From Dillenia suffruticosa (taxonomy: Eukaryota; Streptophyta; Magnoliopsida; Dilleniales; Dilleniaceae): a DNA stretch of 64,000 bases. The notes beneath the pieces were generated by a model, which was not told the origin of the DNA, made no database searches, and was given only the letters and a program-made list of their open reading frames with translations. The stretch spans positions 6,520,001 to 6,584,000 of the forward strand of contig JAVTVX010000005.1 in NCBI GenBank assembly GCA_033439265.1. Reading direction: 5' to 3'. The translations under genes and the position numbers were made by a program. Below are positions 12,573 to 22,466 of the stretch, piece by piece; position 1 is the stretch's first letter; the number at the start of each line of letters is the position of its first letter.

Positions 12573-12830
12573 TCAACCACCCCTGCATCGTTGAAACCTT
12601 GAACAACCTCTCTGATAGGGTGCTGCAGCATGTGGTCCGCAGGGATCTCCGGGAATTTTTTTGGAGCATGGGATTCCACCTTTTTTCAGTGCCGGGTATC
12701 CGATTACCTTGTTTTGTTCACCAACAGCCTGGCCAATATCCTCTGCATCGTTCTGAGCATGTGCTGCATTAGCGAACATGGCAATGAGGAGAGAGAGGAT
12801 AAGAACAATGGCTTTCACATTCTTCTCCAT
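12573..12830 (-). CDS. RALF-like secreted peptide hormone, copy 1
   Basis: The 85-residue preproprotein has a hydrophobic signal peptide (residues about 5-20) and a likely cleavage site after AHA at residue 25. The RALF domain follows, starting at VIGYPALKKGGIPC. Cys55, Cys64, Cys76 and Cys82 match the four-cysteine RALF pattern, with PYQRGC before the third. RALF peptides act outside the cell on CrRLK1L receptor kinases such as FERONIA, with LRE/LLG co-receptors and LRX wall proteins, controlling growth, wall integrity and pH. The subtilase site RRxL of longer RALFs is missing and the usual YISY is replaced by IGYPAL, so this is a short, divergent type. The gene is intronless with a TATA box at the expected distance. 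It differs from copies 2 and 3 mainly in the propeptide and the last nine residues (FQRCRGG here). The start is fixed by the signal peptide. Confidence 0.9.
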   Translation of the reverse strand: MEKNVKAIVLILSLLIAMFANAAHAQNDAEDIGQAVGEQNKVIGYPALKKGGIPCSKKIPGDPCGPHAAAPYQRGCSRFQRCRGG

Positions 12831-12900
12831 TTTTCAATGGTGAAGGTTGTGATAGTTGAAAATGGCAATTTTGCTTGTTTTGTTGAAGCAAAAGTTTTGG

Positions 12901-12908
12901 CTTTTATA
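12901..12908 (-). promoter_or_regulatory. TATA box of RALF1
   Basis: TATAAAAG on the minus strand lies about 71-78 bases before the ATG. The same box sits at nearly the same place in all three RALF copies (18702-18709, 19838-19845). Upstream DNA to about 13284 matches the RALF3 promoter region, so roughly 370 bp of native promoter remains. Confidence 0.65.
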
Positions 12909-13289
12909 CTTTTTGAAGTGTTGTTACTAACAGTATTTTGTTTTCTTTTTCTTTTTCGTATGAGCTTTAAATAGTTAGCCAGATGTTATTGTGATTTCCC
13001 TTCATTAATTTTATAGAATTTCTTTTCTTTTCTTTTTCTTTGCTTTGATGTCATAAGCTATATTTAGATTTTTTTAACTAAACTATATTATTAATTGCTT
13101 TAAAAAGAAATTGTGAATAGAAATGATTGAGTAAAGAAATCAAGAACTACCAACTGATAGTCTGATTAACTTGGAAAATTGTCATTTGGACTTTTTACTG
13201 CACTATGTGTGATGAAATAACCAAAGGAGGGCTCTACCATTGATTAATTTTAATATTTTAATATTTTAATTTTACAACTTAAACCAAAG

Positions 13290-13712
13290 GAGGACCCAGC
13301 CCGCAGCTCGAGCCCAGGCCACGAGCAGGACTGAGGCCACGAGTGCGAGCGAGGCCGCGAGCGCACAAGGCCCAGCACACTATCGCGCGCGGCCCAGCGC
13401 ACCAGCGCACGGGTGAGCACCAGCCCGCGAGCCACTGTCGGCCCGCCAGCCTGCAGGCCCATTAGCCGCAGGCCCATCAGCAGCAAGCCCACGGGCCCAC
13501 CAGGCCCAACAGCCCGTCCAAGCCCGCAGGTCCAGTACGGCCCGCGGCCTAGTTCAGCCCATCGGCCCGCTAGCCCGCCGGCCCGCTACCCCGTAGCACA
13601 CAGACCAGCGAGCCCGCTAGCTGTAGCCCACGAGCCCAGTCCGGCCCGTGGCCCACGAGCCCGCGACGGCCAGTGACGGCCCTCGAGCCCGTGACAGCCC
13701 ACGAATCTCCAC
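13290..13712 (+). repeat. GC-rich degenerate GCCC-repeat leader block
   Basis: An abruptly GC-rich island of imperfect ~8-12 bp units such as GCCCGC(G/C)AGCC is set in AT-rich DNA. Equivalent blocks occupy the same place in the T LTRs near 22950-23040, 27400-27700, 36250-36720 and 50850-51200. Long open frames arise only because stops are rare in such sequence; they are not genes. Confidence 0.8.
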
Positions 13713-13716
13713 GCAG

Positions 13717-13784
13717 GTAAATGACTTAGGGTTTTGTTTCGGATCTATGTGTTTAGATCTAACAAATGAACCTTGTTTTGATAG
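13717..13784 (+). other. Putative 68-nt intron in T LTR 1
   Basis: The 5' site is GCAG|GTAAAT and the 3' site is TTTTGATAG. A 70-nt exon-like segment (13785-13854) follows and ends CCTAG|GTGAGG, a second donor-like site. The arrangement recurs in all five T LTRs; only the LTR at 34128-36730 has lost the second GT. Splicing is inferred from the motifs. Confidence 0.5.
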
Positions 13785-14337
13785 GAAACCCTACAGACTT
13801 TGGAGTGAACGAAGCGACTTTCGGACGAGACTCGGCGCTTCGAGAAAAACCTAGGTGAGGAGATTTCGACTCTAATTGATAAATTGGACGAATCTAGGAT
13901 TGAATTTAAGATGAAAGGTTTTGTATATGTTTAGAGTGTAAGTGGAATGCAAATAGAATGTTACAGAAATTTGATGATCTAATTTAGGTTGATCTTTTGG
14001 AGACTCGAGGAAGCAGATCAGATTTGATTAGTTTTGAAAAAAGGGAGTGACCACCCTCCCTAAAACAGTGAGTGGGACTTTGACATTCGCTATTGATTGA
14101 ACACCATGTTTCAAAAATATCTTTTAAATGACATGTTTCTGCAAAATGTATGATTGTTATGACTTTCCGCTATTTGATGAAATGTTTTGTGACCTTTGGA
14201 GTGTCTTAACTGCTGACTTTATTGATATGCATCCATGAGTTTTGATAAACATATATTGTGCCATATTTTCGACATATTGATATGTTTTAATGCTTCCACT
14301 GCATTGGCACATGGTTTTAAATGGATTTATTTACACA

Positions 14338-14480
14338 TTTGGGCTGTATGCCCGGCCGACTTTATGATATTATGTTTTGGGCTGTATGCCCGGCCGACGT
14401 TATGATATTATGCATGGGGCTATATGCCCGGCCGACTGGTGATGGGATGCATGGGGCCACGTGCCCGGCCGATATGATAT
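14338..14480 (+). repeat. 40-bp tandem repeats within T LTR 1
   Basis: Four imperfect copies built on gggctgtatgcccggccgac. The T LTR at 34128-36730 carries the same four-copy array on its strand at about 35230-35375, so the array predates both insertions. Confidence 0.8.
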
Positions 14481-15601
14481 TGTGGTCTGTAGCTACGAAG
14501 GACATCTGGTAGAGGCACCCCTTGTGCCCGGATACGCTTCGGCCGGAGGTATCTGCCAGATCGTCGTGTGTATGGGTGCCCCAGGTTGACCCTCATCGGA
14601 GAGGACGTTGAGTACGGCTCCGTCTAGCACCAGGCGGGGGCACCATACACGGCCGACTAGTTATATGTACACTATTATATTTTTTACAGGCTAGTTGGGG
14701 TAGTCTGTGGCCAACATTGGGGCAGAGAACCATTCTTTAATACTTGCATTTGGAAAAACCCCCAATGCGCCGTCCTTGGTCGAGGTAGACCATTGCCGGG
14801 AATATTTCATTGGCCGGTTCTTCATGACATTGATGTAAATTTTGGATGCATATCTTGCTTTCTGATGTGTGCATATTATATATGATTTTGAAATAACATG
14901 ATCGGTTTGCACACTGTGGATATTTTCTTATCTTATGCTTTGACACTCCAAATTCACCTCGATATTGATAGTACGATGTCAATCCCCTCACTTACTGAGT
15001 ATCCTCCCATAGATACTCATCCCTCACTTTCTTTCCCACAGGATTAGTGTTGGATCGAGGAGATACCACTGGGTTTGGGTATGGATATTTTCCATCTCTT
15101 CCGCTACGAGGATCGGTGATATTGTTATGTATTGGAGATTTTAGTTTGACCATTCAATTTATTTAAATTTTTGGGATGACTGTATAAATTATGGACATTT
15201 ATTCTTGAAACTCTCGTATTGATTTATTTCATAGCATTGAGGCATTTGTAAATATTTAAAAACAACTTGGGAATTTATTTTATATATGCGTAGAATTTAA
15301 GTCCGCTCGGTGTGGCGGCTGCTCATGCTCTAGTTGGGCATGACAGTAGAGGTCTGTTGCTAGGACTGTTAGAAACTTTATAGCCTTGCGTTGTTCTGGA
15401 TGTTGGTTGTGGTATTTGTTGAATTTGGAGAGGCCGGGATGGCCAATTGTTTATTTTTACAGGATGAATATCTTATACAGGTGAAATTGTAAATGGGAAA
15501 CCTCCGATTTATGGGGAGGTTCTGCCCGATTTTCTGTAAAAATACAGCCGGCATCCAGGGACAACGGGCGGCTGTTCACGATCCCGGTTCGGGGCGTGAC
15601 A

Positions 15602-15927
15602 ATATATGCCTTTTTTTTTTATTTTTAAAATTTTTTATTATTTTATGTAAGTTTAAATTTTATTATTTTATAATAAATTATAATTTTATATAATTTTATT
15701 ATTAATAAAAAATATAAAATAAAGATAATAACTAATAAAAAAAGAATATGGATAATAGTTAACTTTGGTTTGGTGGTTTTAGTTCTTACAATCTTTCACG
15801 TGTGTCGGGGTTCGATGCAAGGCAGAGACAATTCTGAAGGCATTTTCAGTAGATTAAAGCAAGGGGCAAGCGGGCTGGTCAGGTGCGGGTTGGGCGAGTG
15901 GTTGGCACGCGTGGTTTGTTCTTTTGA
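15602..15927. other. AT-rich spacer between T LTR 1 and CACTA fragment
   Basis: No gene is visible. The stretch 15601-15760 is almost pure A/T; 15770-15920 is ordinary single-copy-looking sequence without a long reading frame. Confidence 0.4.
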
Positions 15928-16233
15928 GTGCTTCAACAATTAGTGACGGATTATTTATCCGTCATTAAGGAAAATTTTTCTGTCGCTAATTTAAATTTTT
16001 TTTTTTTAATTTTTAAATCAGTGCGACGGATATCTTTAGCGACGGAAATTTTTCATCGCTAATCTGTCGCTAATAACAGCTACGGATATATTTCTATTTG
16101 TAAAAATTAGCAGGGTTGTTTTTAGCAATGGATTTTTTTTGTCACTAAATCCATCGCTAATACTCTTTAGCGACGGATTTATGACTTTCAGCGATGGAAA
16201 TTTCCGTCGTTGATGTCATGTTTTCTGGTAGTA
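15928..16233. mobile_element. CACTA element end fragment
   Basis: Repeated TTAGCGACGGA and TCCGTCGCTAA cores in both orientations form a typical CACTA subterminal array. The fragment ends in ttttctggtagta, which on the minus strand reads TACTACCAGAAAA, close to the common CACTACCAGAAAA terminus with its first base changed. No matching left end is visible, so this is a truncated relic of a family different from that at 700-3920. Confidence 0.65.
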
Positions 16234-16236
16234 GGA

Positions 16237-18240
16237 AAAAAGAAATAATTTTTTGATTTTTAAATTATCGATGAAAGTCAATTTTTCTTCTTTTCTTTTT
16301 CTTTAAATGAAATTAAAATCCAATACTCATATCATATAAATCCAAAATGTTAATTATAAACTTTGCCAAGTAATATTTTCTATCTTAATATATAAAATAT
16401 AATTTTTTTTTAATAATAACAGTGTATTAAACTTAACTTATAATTAAGATATTAAACGAGCTGAGTTAAACCTAAACACACTCATAAATTGTTTTATATT
16501 ATTTAACAAATTAGTCTATCTGAACTTCTCGTAGAATAACTTATTTAAAATTAATTTCCAAGATTAATTGACTTACAATTTTGAAGTGTTTATTTTTATT
16601 GAATCTCATGGGCCGTATTTTTTATATGAACTATCATGCATGGATTTTCATTTACTGATTTTATACAAATTTTGGTGCATTTGAAAATAAATCCCGTTGT
16701 GAGTCTGGTAATACTCACCGAGACCTTTTTATCTCACATCATTTTCTCGCATTTCCTAGGTGAAGATTAGTTTACAATTTACAGTCTCTTTCAATCAGTC
16801 ATCCAGTTGACATTGAGCTCATATGGGATGGAGTTCGGATCTCCATGAAAACTAAGATCTCTGCATGTGAGTATTTGGTTTTTATGATGTCTTCTCTCAT
16901 ATTTCGTTTATTTTGGAAAATTAGTAGTTTGAATCAATTTATTTTGTTCAATATTTTATTTTATTACATTGTCTTAGAATTTGAAAAAACTCAACTTATT
17001 CTATTTATTTAATTTGGTCATTGAGGTCAAGTGGGATGGAGTTCAGATCTCCATGAAAGCTAAGCTCTTTGCATGTGAGTATTTGGTCTTCATGATGTCT
17101 TCTCTCACATTTCGTTTATTTTGGAAAATTAGTAGTTTGAATCAATTTATTTTGTTTGATATTTTATTTTGTTACATAGACTTAGAATTTGAAAAAACTC
17201 GACTTAATCTATTCATTTAATTTGATCAAATCTTTATTTTATAAAGTATTTTTTTTCCTTCCACTGTTCGTTATATTATTTGTTTATATTTTAAGATATT
17301 TACTTAGACTGATGATGGTGTTAACCGGTTTAATAGTCTATCGATGCCTTCACACCGGTAGCACCTTGGGTTAGAGGTGTTACGAGCCGAGTTAAATGTA
17401 AACACACTCATAAATTGTTTTATTTTATTTAAGTAAATTAGTCTATCCAAACTTTTCGTAAAATAATTTATTTAAAATGAATTTCTAAGATTAAAAAAAA
17501 AACCTTATTTTTTTTGGTACAAAAAAACCTTATTTTTCACCGGTCACAAGTGGGATGGGGACTTAAAAGTCCACAATTGGGCTTTTTTAACCAACCCCTT
17601 TGAGAGAGAGAGAGAGAGTTTCAAATTCTATCATGGTTCATAAGGTTTGCCTTTGTAGGATTAGAGAACGCAGCGTTTCTTTTGCAACTCAAAATGACAC
17701 CCTAAACATGTCTAAACGACACGAACAGTCAAGAAAAAATTGCTCCGCGTTGTTCTATGTGTCGTTTTATGCCTTCTTTCCTTCGGTTCTCATTCTGCCC
17801 TCAGCTTCCTTTATTCCTTGTATGACATTTCCTTAGTTCCTCTTCATCTTCAACTCTTGATACTGCCATGAATTCATAATTCATTAGTTACACTAATCAA
17901 TTACTTCTCCCAATTTGGTTTTTCTCAGAACCCCTAAAACCAGTTTCAATTCAAAGTTGCAAAACCCTAGAATTTTATGGTTTTACGGAAGAAGCTTTCA
18001 TGAGGCATGTTCCCACGATTTCTATTAATTAATGGAAATTTTTTTTTAATTGAGACTGTTGTTGGTATTGGTCTTCAATGAAAAATAGGAATGTGCTATC
18101 ATTTTCTCCTTGTTTATTGTTTATGTTATGTCTTTGCTTGATCATTTTCAATGCAATTTCTGTTTCTTCTTTCTTACTCTGCCTCCTAAGACCTGGAATA
18201 CAAGGATCTCGTCGGAGGTTTAACTTTAGGTTGATTTTTC
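16237..18240. repeat. Host unit D, copy 1
   Basis: The beginning matches 20345-20640 and 31382-31530; the part from 17595 to 17990 matches 31640-32010 and, in part, 54772-54890. Inside is a direct repeat of about 115 bp (16453-16570 and 17388-17500) flanking a tandem duplication (16812-17222). The stretch 17600-17990 begins with a GA run and looks like a 5' leader with first exon, but its frames are not kept between copies. No intact gene is seen. Confidence 0.65.
16812..17222 (+). repeat. Two-copy tandem duplication, ~208 bp unit
   Basis: The segment beginning gggatggagttcggatctcc at 16825 recurs at 17033 with few differences, giving a 208 bp period. Both copies end in gaatttgaaaaaactc. No coding function is apparent. 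Confidence 0.85.
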
Positions 18241-18373
18241 ATTTCATTTCAAGTAGTCTTAGTTTTATTTTTTTCCACAAATATGTCATATTTATTTCAA
18301 TCATTTTACAATAGTTAATAACAAATTAGAAAATCCTTGGACTTCATTCTCTTGAATGGGCCAAGCGTCCATC

Positions 18374-18631
18374 TCAACCACTCCTGCATCCTTGAGACAT
18401 GGAACAACCTCTCTGATAGGGTGCTGCCGCATGTGGTCCGCAGGGATCTCCGGGGATTTTTTTGGAGCATGGGATTCCACCTTTTTTTAGTGCCGGGTAT
18501 CCGATTACCGTGTTTTCTTCACCAATGGCCTGGCCAATCTCCCCTGCATCGTTCTGTGCATGTGCTGCATGAGCAAACATGGCAATGAGGAGAGAGAGGA
18601 TAAGAACAATAGCTTTCACATTCTTCTCCAT
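18374..18631 (-). CDS. RALF-like secreted peptide hormone, copy 2
   Basis: This 85-residue product has the same signal peptide, cleavage region and four cysteines as copy 1. The core from residue 42 to 77 is identical to copies 1 and 3. Differences lie in the propeptide (GEIGQAIGEEN) and the final loop (SMSQGCRSG). The coding frame is intact. Upstream, homology to the other RALF promoters ends at the TATA box (18702-18709), beyond which the DNA is F2 LTR sequence, so the native distal promoter is gone. Expression may have been lost or rewired; the sequence cannot decide. The peptide would be secreted and read by CrRLK1L receptors, as for copy 1. Confidence 0.88.
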   Translation of the reverse strand: MEKNVKAIVLILSLLIAMFAHAAHAQNDAGEIGQAIGEENTVIGYPALKKGGIPCSKKIPGDPCGPHAAAPYQRGCSMSQGCRSG

Positions 18632-18710
18632 TTTTCAATGGTGAAGGTTGCGATAGTTGAAAATGGAAATTTTGCTTGTTTTGTTGAAGCAAAAGTTTTG
18701 GCTTTTATAC

Positions 18711-19348
18711 TTGTTGTCATTTCGTATCTTTTCACACTCATGAGTCAACTTGCAAATAGAAAGTCTACTTGGTTCAGAGGCCAAGTCCACTAATTGTCCA
18801 ACAAATAGACTTGCTCTTTATTTTTATTGAGCCCTCAAGTTGACTTGGATATGGACTCAAGGTGACCCAAATCCCTTCTTTTGTAACCCCCAAGTCACCT
18901 TATTTTTTAGTGAGTCGCCTTACTTAATGTGCAGATATGTTCTTCTGTGAGTTAAATCTGGCGGGTTGACTTTGCTTGCCATAAGTAGCCTTATAGATAC
19001 AAAATCTGGAAGCATAAGTCGATCTGTCATTGGGCAAGTCGGCTTGCCTATGTGTAGAGTTAATAATTCTGAGGTCTAATCTCCTCAAGTCGTCTTGGTG
19101 AGTTTCATACTCAAAATTCAATTTTTAGAGCTTCAAGTCATCTTGTCATGGGGCAAGTTGGCTTGTTCTTATTTAATTGACTTCAATTACGTTTTAATTG
19201 TCCCAAATTATTATCAGAACCTATTTTTCTCCCAACAAAATTTTATAAAACCTTCGTTGATAAATTAAAAACCAATTACAACATTTTTTTTCGAAAGAAA
19301 ATTGAAAATTTAATAAAAATTTTCTAACACCGATTTTTTGGTGTTACA
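18711..19348 (-). mobile_element. F2 LTR, copy c, 5' part only
   Basis: The minus-strand start TGTAACACCAAAAAATCGG at 19348 is a canonical LTR start. The sequence to 19110 matches 31000-31381. It is cut at 18711, directly at the RALF2 TATA box, with the rest of the LTR missing. The flank 19349-19353 (cggtg) is a plausible decayed target duplication of the aagtg found before the other F2 ends. The fragment separates the 3' side of RALF3 from the 5' side of RALF2. Confidence 0.7.
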
Positions 19349-19509
19349 CGGTGCCCGTGGTGGTAGGTCATATTAGCTTGCATCAAGTAGTCTTAGTTTT
19401 ATTTTTTTTTTCACAAATATGTCATATTTATTTCAATCATTTTACAATAGTTAATAACAAATTAGAAAATCCTTGGACTTCTTTCTTTTGAATGGGCCAA
19501 GCATCCATG

Positions 19510-19767
19510 TCAACCACTCCTGCATCCTTGAGACTTGGAACAACCTCTTTGATAGGGTGCTGCCGCATGTGGTCCGCAGGGATCTCCGGGGATTTTTTTG
19601 GAGCATGGGATTCCACCTTTTTTTAGTGCCGGGTATCCGATTACGGTGTTTTGTTCACCGACGGCCTGGCGAATCTCCCCTGCATCGCTCTGAGCATGTG
19701 CTGCATGAGCGAACATGGCAATGAGGAGAGAGAGGATAAGAACAATGGCTTTCACATTCTTCTCCAT
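19510..19767 (-). CDS. RALF-like secreted peptide hormone, copy 3
   Basis: The intact 85-residue frame differs from copy 2 at a few propeptide positions (S27, R33, V36, Q39) and at K78. The mature core including GYPALKKGGIPC and APYQRGC is unchanged. Signal peptide, four cysteines and absence of an RRxL processing site are as in copy 1. Its promoter region (19846 to about 20300) matches that of RALF1 without transposon interruption, so this copy keeps the most complete upstream sequence of the three. The flank near 19349 carries the remains of the F2 insertion. Confidence 0.9.
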   Translation of the reverse strand: MEKNVKAIVLILSLLIAMFAHAAHAQSDAGEIRQAVGEQNTVIGYPALKKGGIPCSKKIPGDPCGPHAAAPYQRGCSKSQGCRSG

Positions 19768-19837
19768 TTTTCAAAGGTGAAGGTTGTGATAATTTAAAAT
19801 GGCACTTTTGCTTGTTTTGTTGAAGCAAAAGTTTTGG

Positions 19838-19845
19838 CTTTTATA
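19838..19845 (-). promoter_or_regulatory. TATA box of RALF3
   Basis: TATAAAAG lies just over 70 bases upstream of the ATG, equivalent to the boxes of RALF1 and RALF2. The DNA upstream stays similar to RALF1 until about 20290. Confidence 0.65.
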
Positions 19846-20339
19846 CATTTTGAAGTGGTTGTTATTAATAGGATTTTTATTTTCTTTTTTTTTGTGTGTG
19901 CTTTAAATAGTACGTTAGCCAGATGTCGTTGTGATTTCACTCCATTAATTTTATAGAATTTCTTTTCTTTTCTTTTTCTTTGCTTTGATGTCAAAAGCTA
20001 TATTTAGATTTTTAACCAAATTTATTAATAATTGTTTGTATTCTCTATTATTTAGCTTTAAAAAGAAATTGTGAATAGAAATGATTGAGTGAAGAAATTA
20101 AAAACTACCAACAAACAGTCTGATTAACTTGGAAAATTGTCATTTGGATTTTTCACTGCACTATGTGTTATCATTGTTAATAAATGCCATAATGAAATAA
20201 TCAGAGGGCTCTACCAAAGATTAATATTTTTATTAAATAGCATGTATATTGTTTATCAAATTGAGCTTAGACAAATTTTACAACTTAAACTCAAATTGAG
20301 TTTTACTGTAAGGGCAACAAGTTGAGAAGATATGTGGTA

Positions 20340-20654
20340 ACTATGTCTACCCATGTAAGGGCAAAAAGAAATAATTTTATGATTTTTTGGATTATCGAAG
20401 AAAGTCAATTTTTATTACAAAGTTAAAATCCTAAACTCATATCGTATAATTCCAAAATGTTAATTATATCAATTAAACAATAAATCAGCGTCAAGTGAAC
20501 TTTGCTGGATAATATTTTCAATCTTAATATATACAAATAATCAGAATTTGTGATTATTACTTTATTATATTAATTGATAGCGCTTAAATGAGTGTAATAT
20601 TTGTGATTGATATTACTTTATTTTTGAATAAATATTATATTAATATTTATGTTT
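20340..20654. repeat. Host unit D, short copy
   Basis: Matches the start of the D copies at 16237 and 31382 (attatcgaagaaagtcaattt and following), then degenerates into AT-rich sequence before unit C resumes. No gene is visible. Confidence 0.6.
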
Positions 20655-22236
20655 TGTGATATTTTATATGGAAAAGGGTCACCATTTGCTATATTTAGCC
20701 ATGAAAAATGTTTAAATCATGAAGGAAAAAAAAGGGAAAAATTATGTTAAATATAACTAATTTGTTCAAATAAATTTATTTTAAATTACAGTATTCGTAA
20801 TTAATTGAGCTACATAAATTCAGAGAATCAAAACCCTACCCCACCCTAAGCCCAAAAAAAACCCCAAAGAAAATGGAACTCTATACCCATTCAGTACACA
20901 ATAAAAATTAACTATTTTAGCAATTGAGTCAGCAAATAATTATTATATAATCAAAAGATAGAGAGTTCAATATAATACAATTTCGAATAATTTAAATACC
21001 GTTCTTCATCGCCATCATCAGTTCCTTTCGCCCTTCGATTCCTCATCACTGTTGCCGTTGATCGAGTTCACCAAAAATCGGCTCTTTGTGTTCTTCGAGT
21101 CCACCGCTGTCGTCTGCTTCTCTGCCTAGTTATTTATCATTCGCCATTTACCGTCATCTGCAAGCCGCTCAAGTTCAATCGCCTTTTCGTTCTTTGCCTG
21201 TTCATCTCTATAGTTTCCGCTTTTCATCATCTTAGATGTGACTCTCCGCCCACCGCCGTTTGCCCGCTTAGATTTTGGCTCTTTGACCAATCCACCAACT
21301 TTGCTCCGCCTCAACATTTGCTTCCCCACATTGATTCACTTTCAAATTCACCGCTTCGTCTTCGACTTGAGTCCTCCTTCTTCAAACACTCTCTTTTTGA
21401 TCTCTCAATTTGCATTTTCGAATTTTGGATATGTTTGCTTTGTTATTTTTATTTTATTCTTTACAGTTCAATTTCTGTATCTTTTTGGGTTTTATTCTCA
21501 GATTTTATCTTTAGGAACTTAATTTCGTATTCATAAATTTAGTTCTAACTTTAAAAATAAAATAAAAATTCAAAAATATTAATTTATTTCTCATAGGAAT
21601 TTAGATTGATTTTTCATTTTTTATAATTTACATTACTAGTATTTTTTGTTATATTTTATAATTTGAGTTAAGAATAATTTTAGAGTTTTGCATTTACTTA
21701 GCTTTAATTCTTTGAATCACTGAATATATTTTATTTATTTAGTTTTTAAAAAACTTAGACTTAGAAATTTTTTTAAAAAATGGTTATATAATTTTGGGTA
21801 GTTACAATAAATTAAAATTTTAATTAAAAAATTGACTAATTTTAATATGAGATTTGGTTATATTATTAATGGGTGTATGTAATCACAAAAAAATAAAAGA
21901 GAAAATGCATAATAAATCAATAGTAACACAACTAAGGACTATATATCCCACTAGAACCATGGAGCTGTTTAAATATCTTTAAATTTATTGGTTTCAAATG
22001 TAAATTAAAATTAAATTTGGGGAGATTTTTGTCAATTACTTTTGTTATACAGTTTAAGCTTTTTTGCCCATGAAATTTCAATCACTATTCACAAATACCA
22101 ATGATAAGGATCTTGTCCCAGGTTTAACCTTAAGTTGGTATTTTATTTGATGGTGAGTTTAGGATAATACAAAATTGTATAAAAAGAAAAAATAAAAAAG
22201 AAGAAAAAGCTTTAGCAAATCCCCAAAGAGGAAGTG
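20655..22236. repeat. Host unit C, internally deleted copy
   Basis: Colinear with 10530-12420 but lacks the part equivalent to about 10930-11090. The leader-like pyrimidine-rich part (21005-21420) is more degraded than at 11100-11600. It ends at gaggaagtg, followed by an F2 LTR end. No gene is called. Confidence 0.78.
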
Positions 22237-22466
22237 TGTCATGCACCGACCCTTGAATCGAGCATACGATAACCGCCGCGTTACCCGAAACACATTTGAA
22301 CTTCACTCCATATTCCGAGATACTGCATGGTATCCCAATATCCACCTATTTTCTAAAATAATCTAACCATAAAAATAAATCAGCATGTATTCATCACAAA
22401 ATCAAAGGATCGGCTCGATCTATCTCTACTCAAAACATGCATGCATCGGGCCAACCCGACCGTTCT
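22237..22466 (-). mobile_element. F2 LTR, copy d, 3' end only
   Basis: Near-identical to 514-699/3921-3950 and 26696-26920. It stops after accgttct, where a T LTR has inserted; the uninterrupted continuation (aatcaaatccacag) is seen at 26924. Confidence 0.75.

Larger units (their letters stand above)
13285..15601 (+). mobile_element. T LTR 1, 5'-truncated Tekay/Del-like Ty3-gypsy LTR
   Basis: The right end GGGGCGTGACA matches the ends of the T LTRs at 25188 and 29546. The left end is abrupt: after acaacttaaac, shared with the RALF3 upstream region near 20290, the sequence jumps into GC-rich LTR leader, so the TATA-containing start is missing. Landmarks kept in other T LTRs are present: GC-rich block (13290-13700), splice-like cassette (13717-13854), AGGGAG/CTCCCT hairpin (14042-14060), 40-bp tandem repeats (14338-14480) and a two-part stem (14504-14561). 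It lies about 455 bp upstream of the RALF1 ATG in opposite orientation. No internal domain is attached. Confidence 0.8.

Noticed and set aside
13250..13676. Pro/Arg/Ala-rich open frames on both strands in the GC-rich block
   Set aside because: Open on both strands because the GCCC repeats lack stop codons; the block is part of an LTR and recurs with shifted frames in the other T LTRs.
17600..17836. Possible 78-codon gene after a GA run in unit D
   Set aside because: The matching copies at 31640-32010 and 54772-54890 break the frame; more like a leader or decayed first exon.
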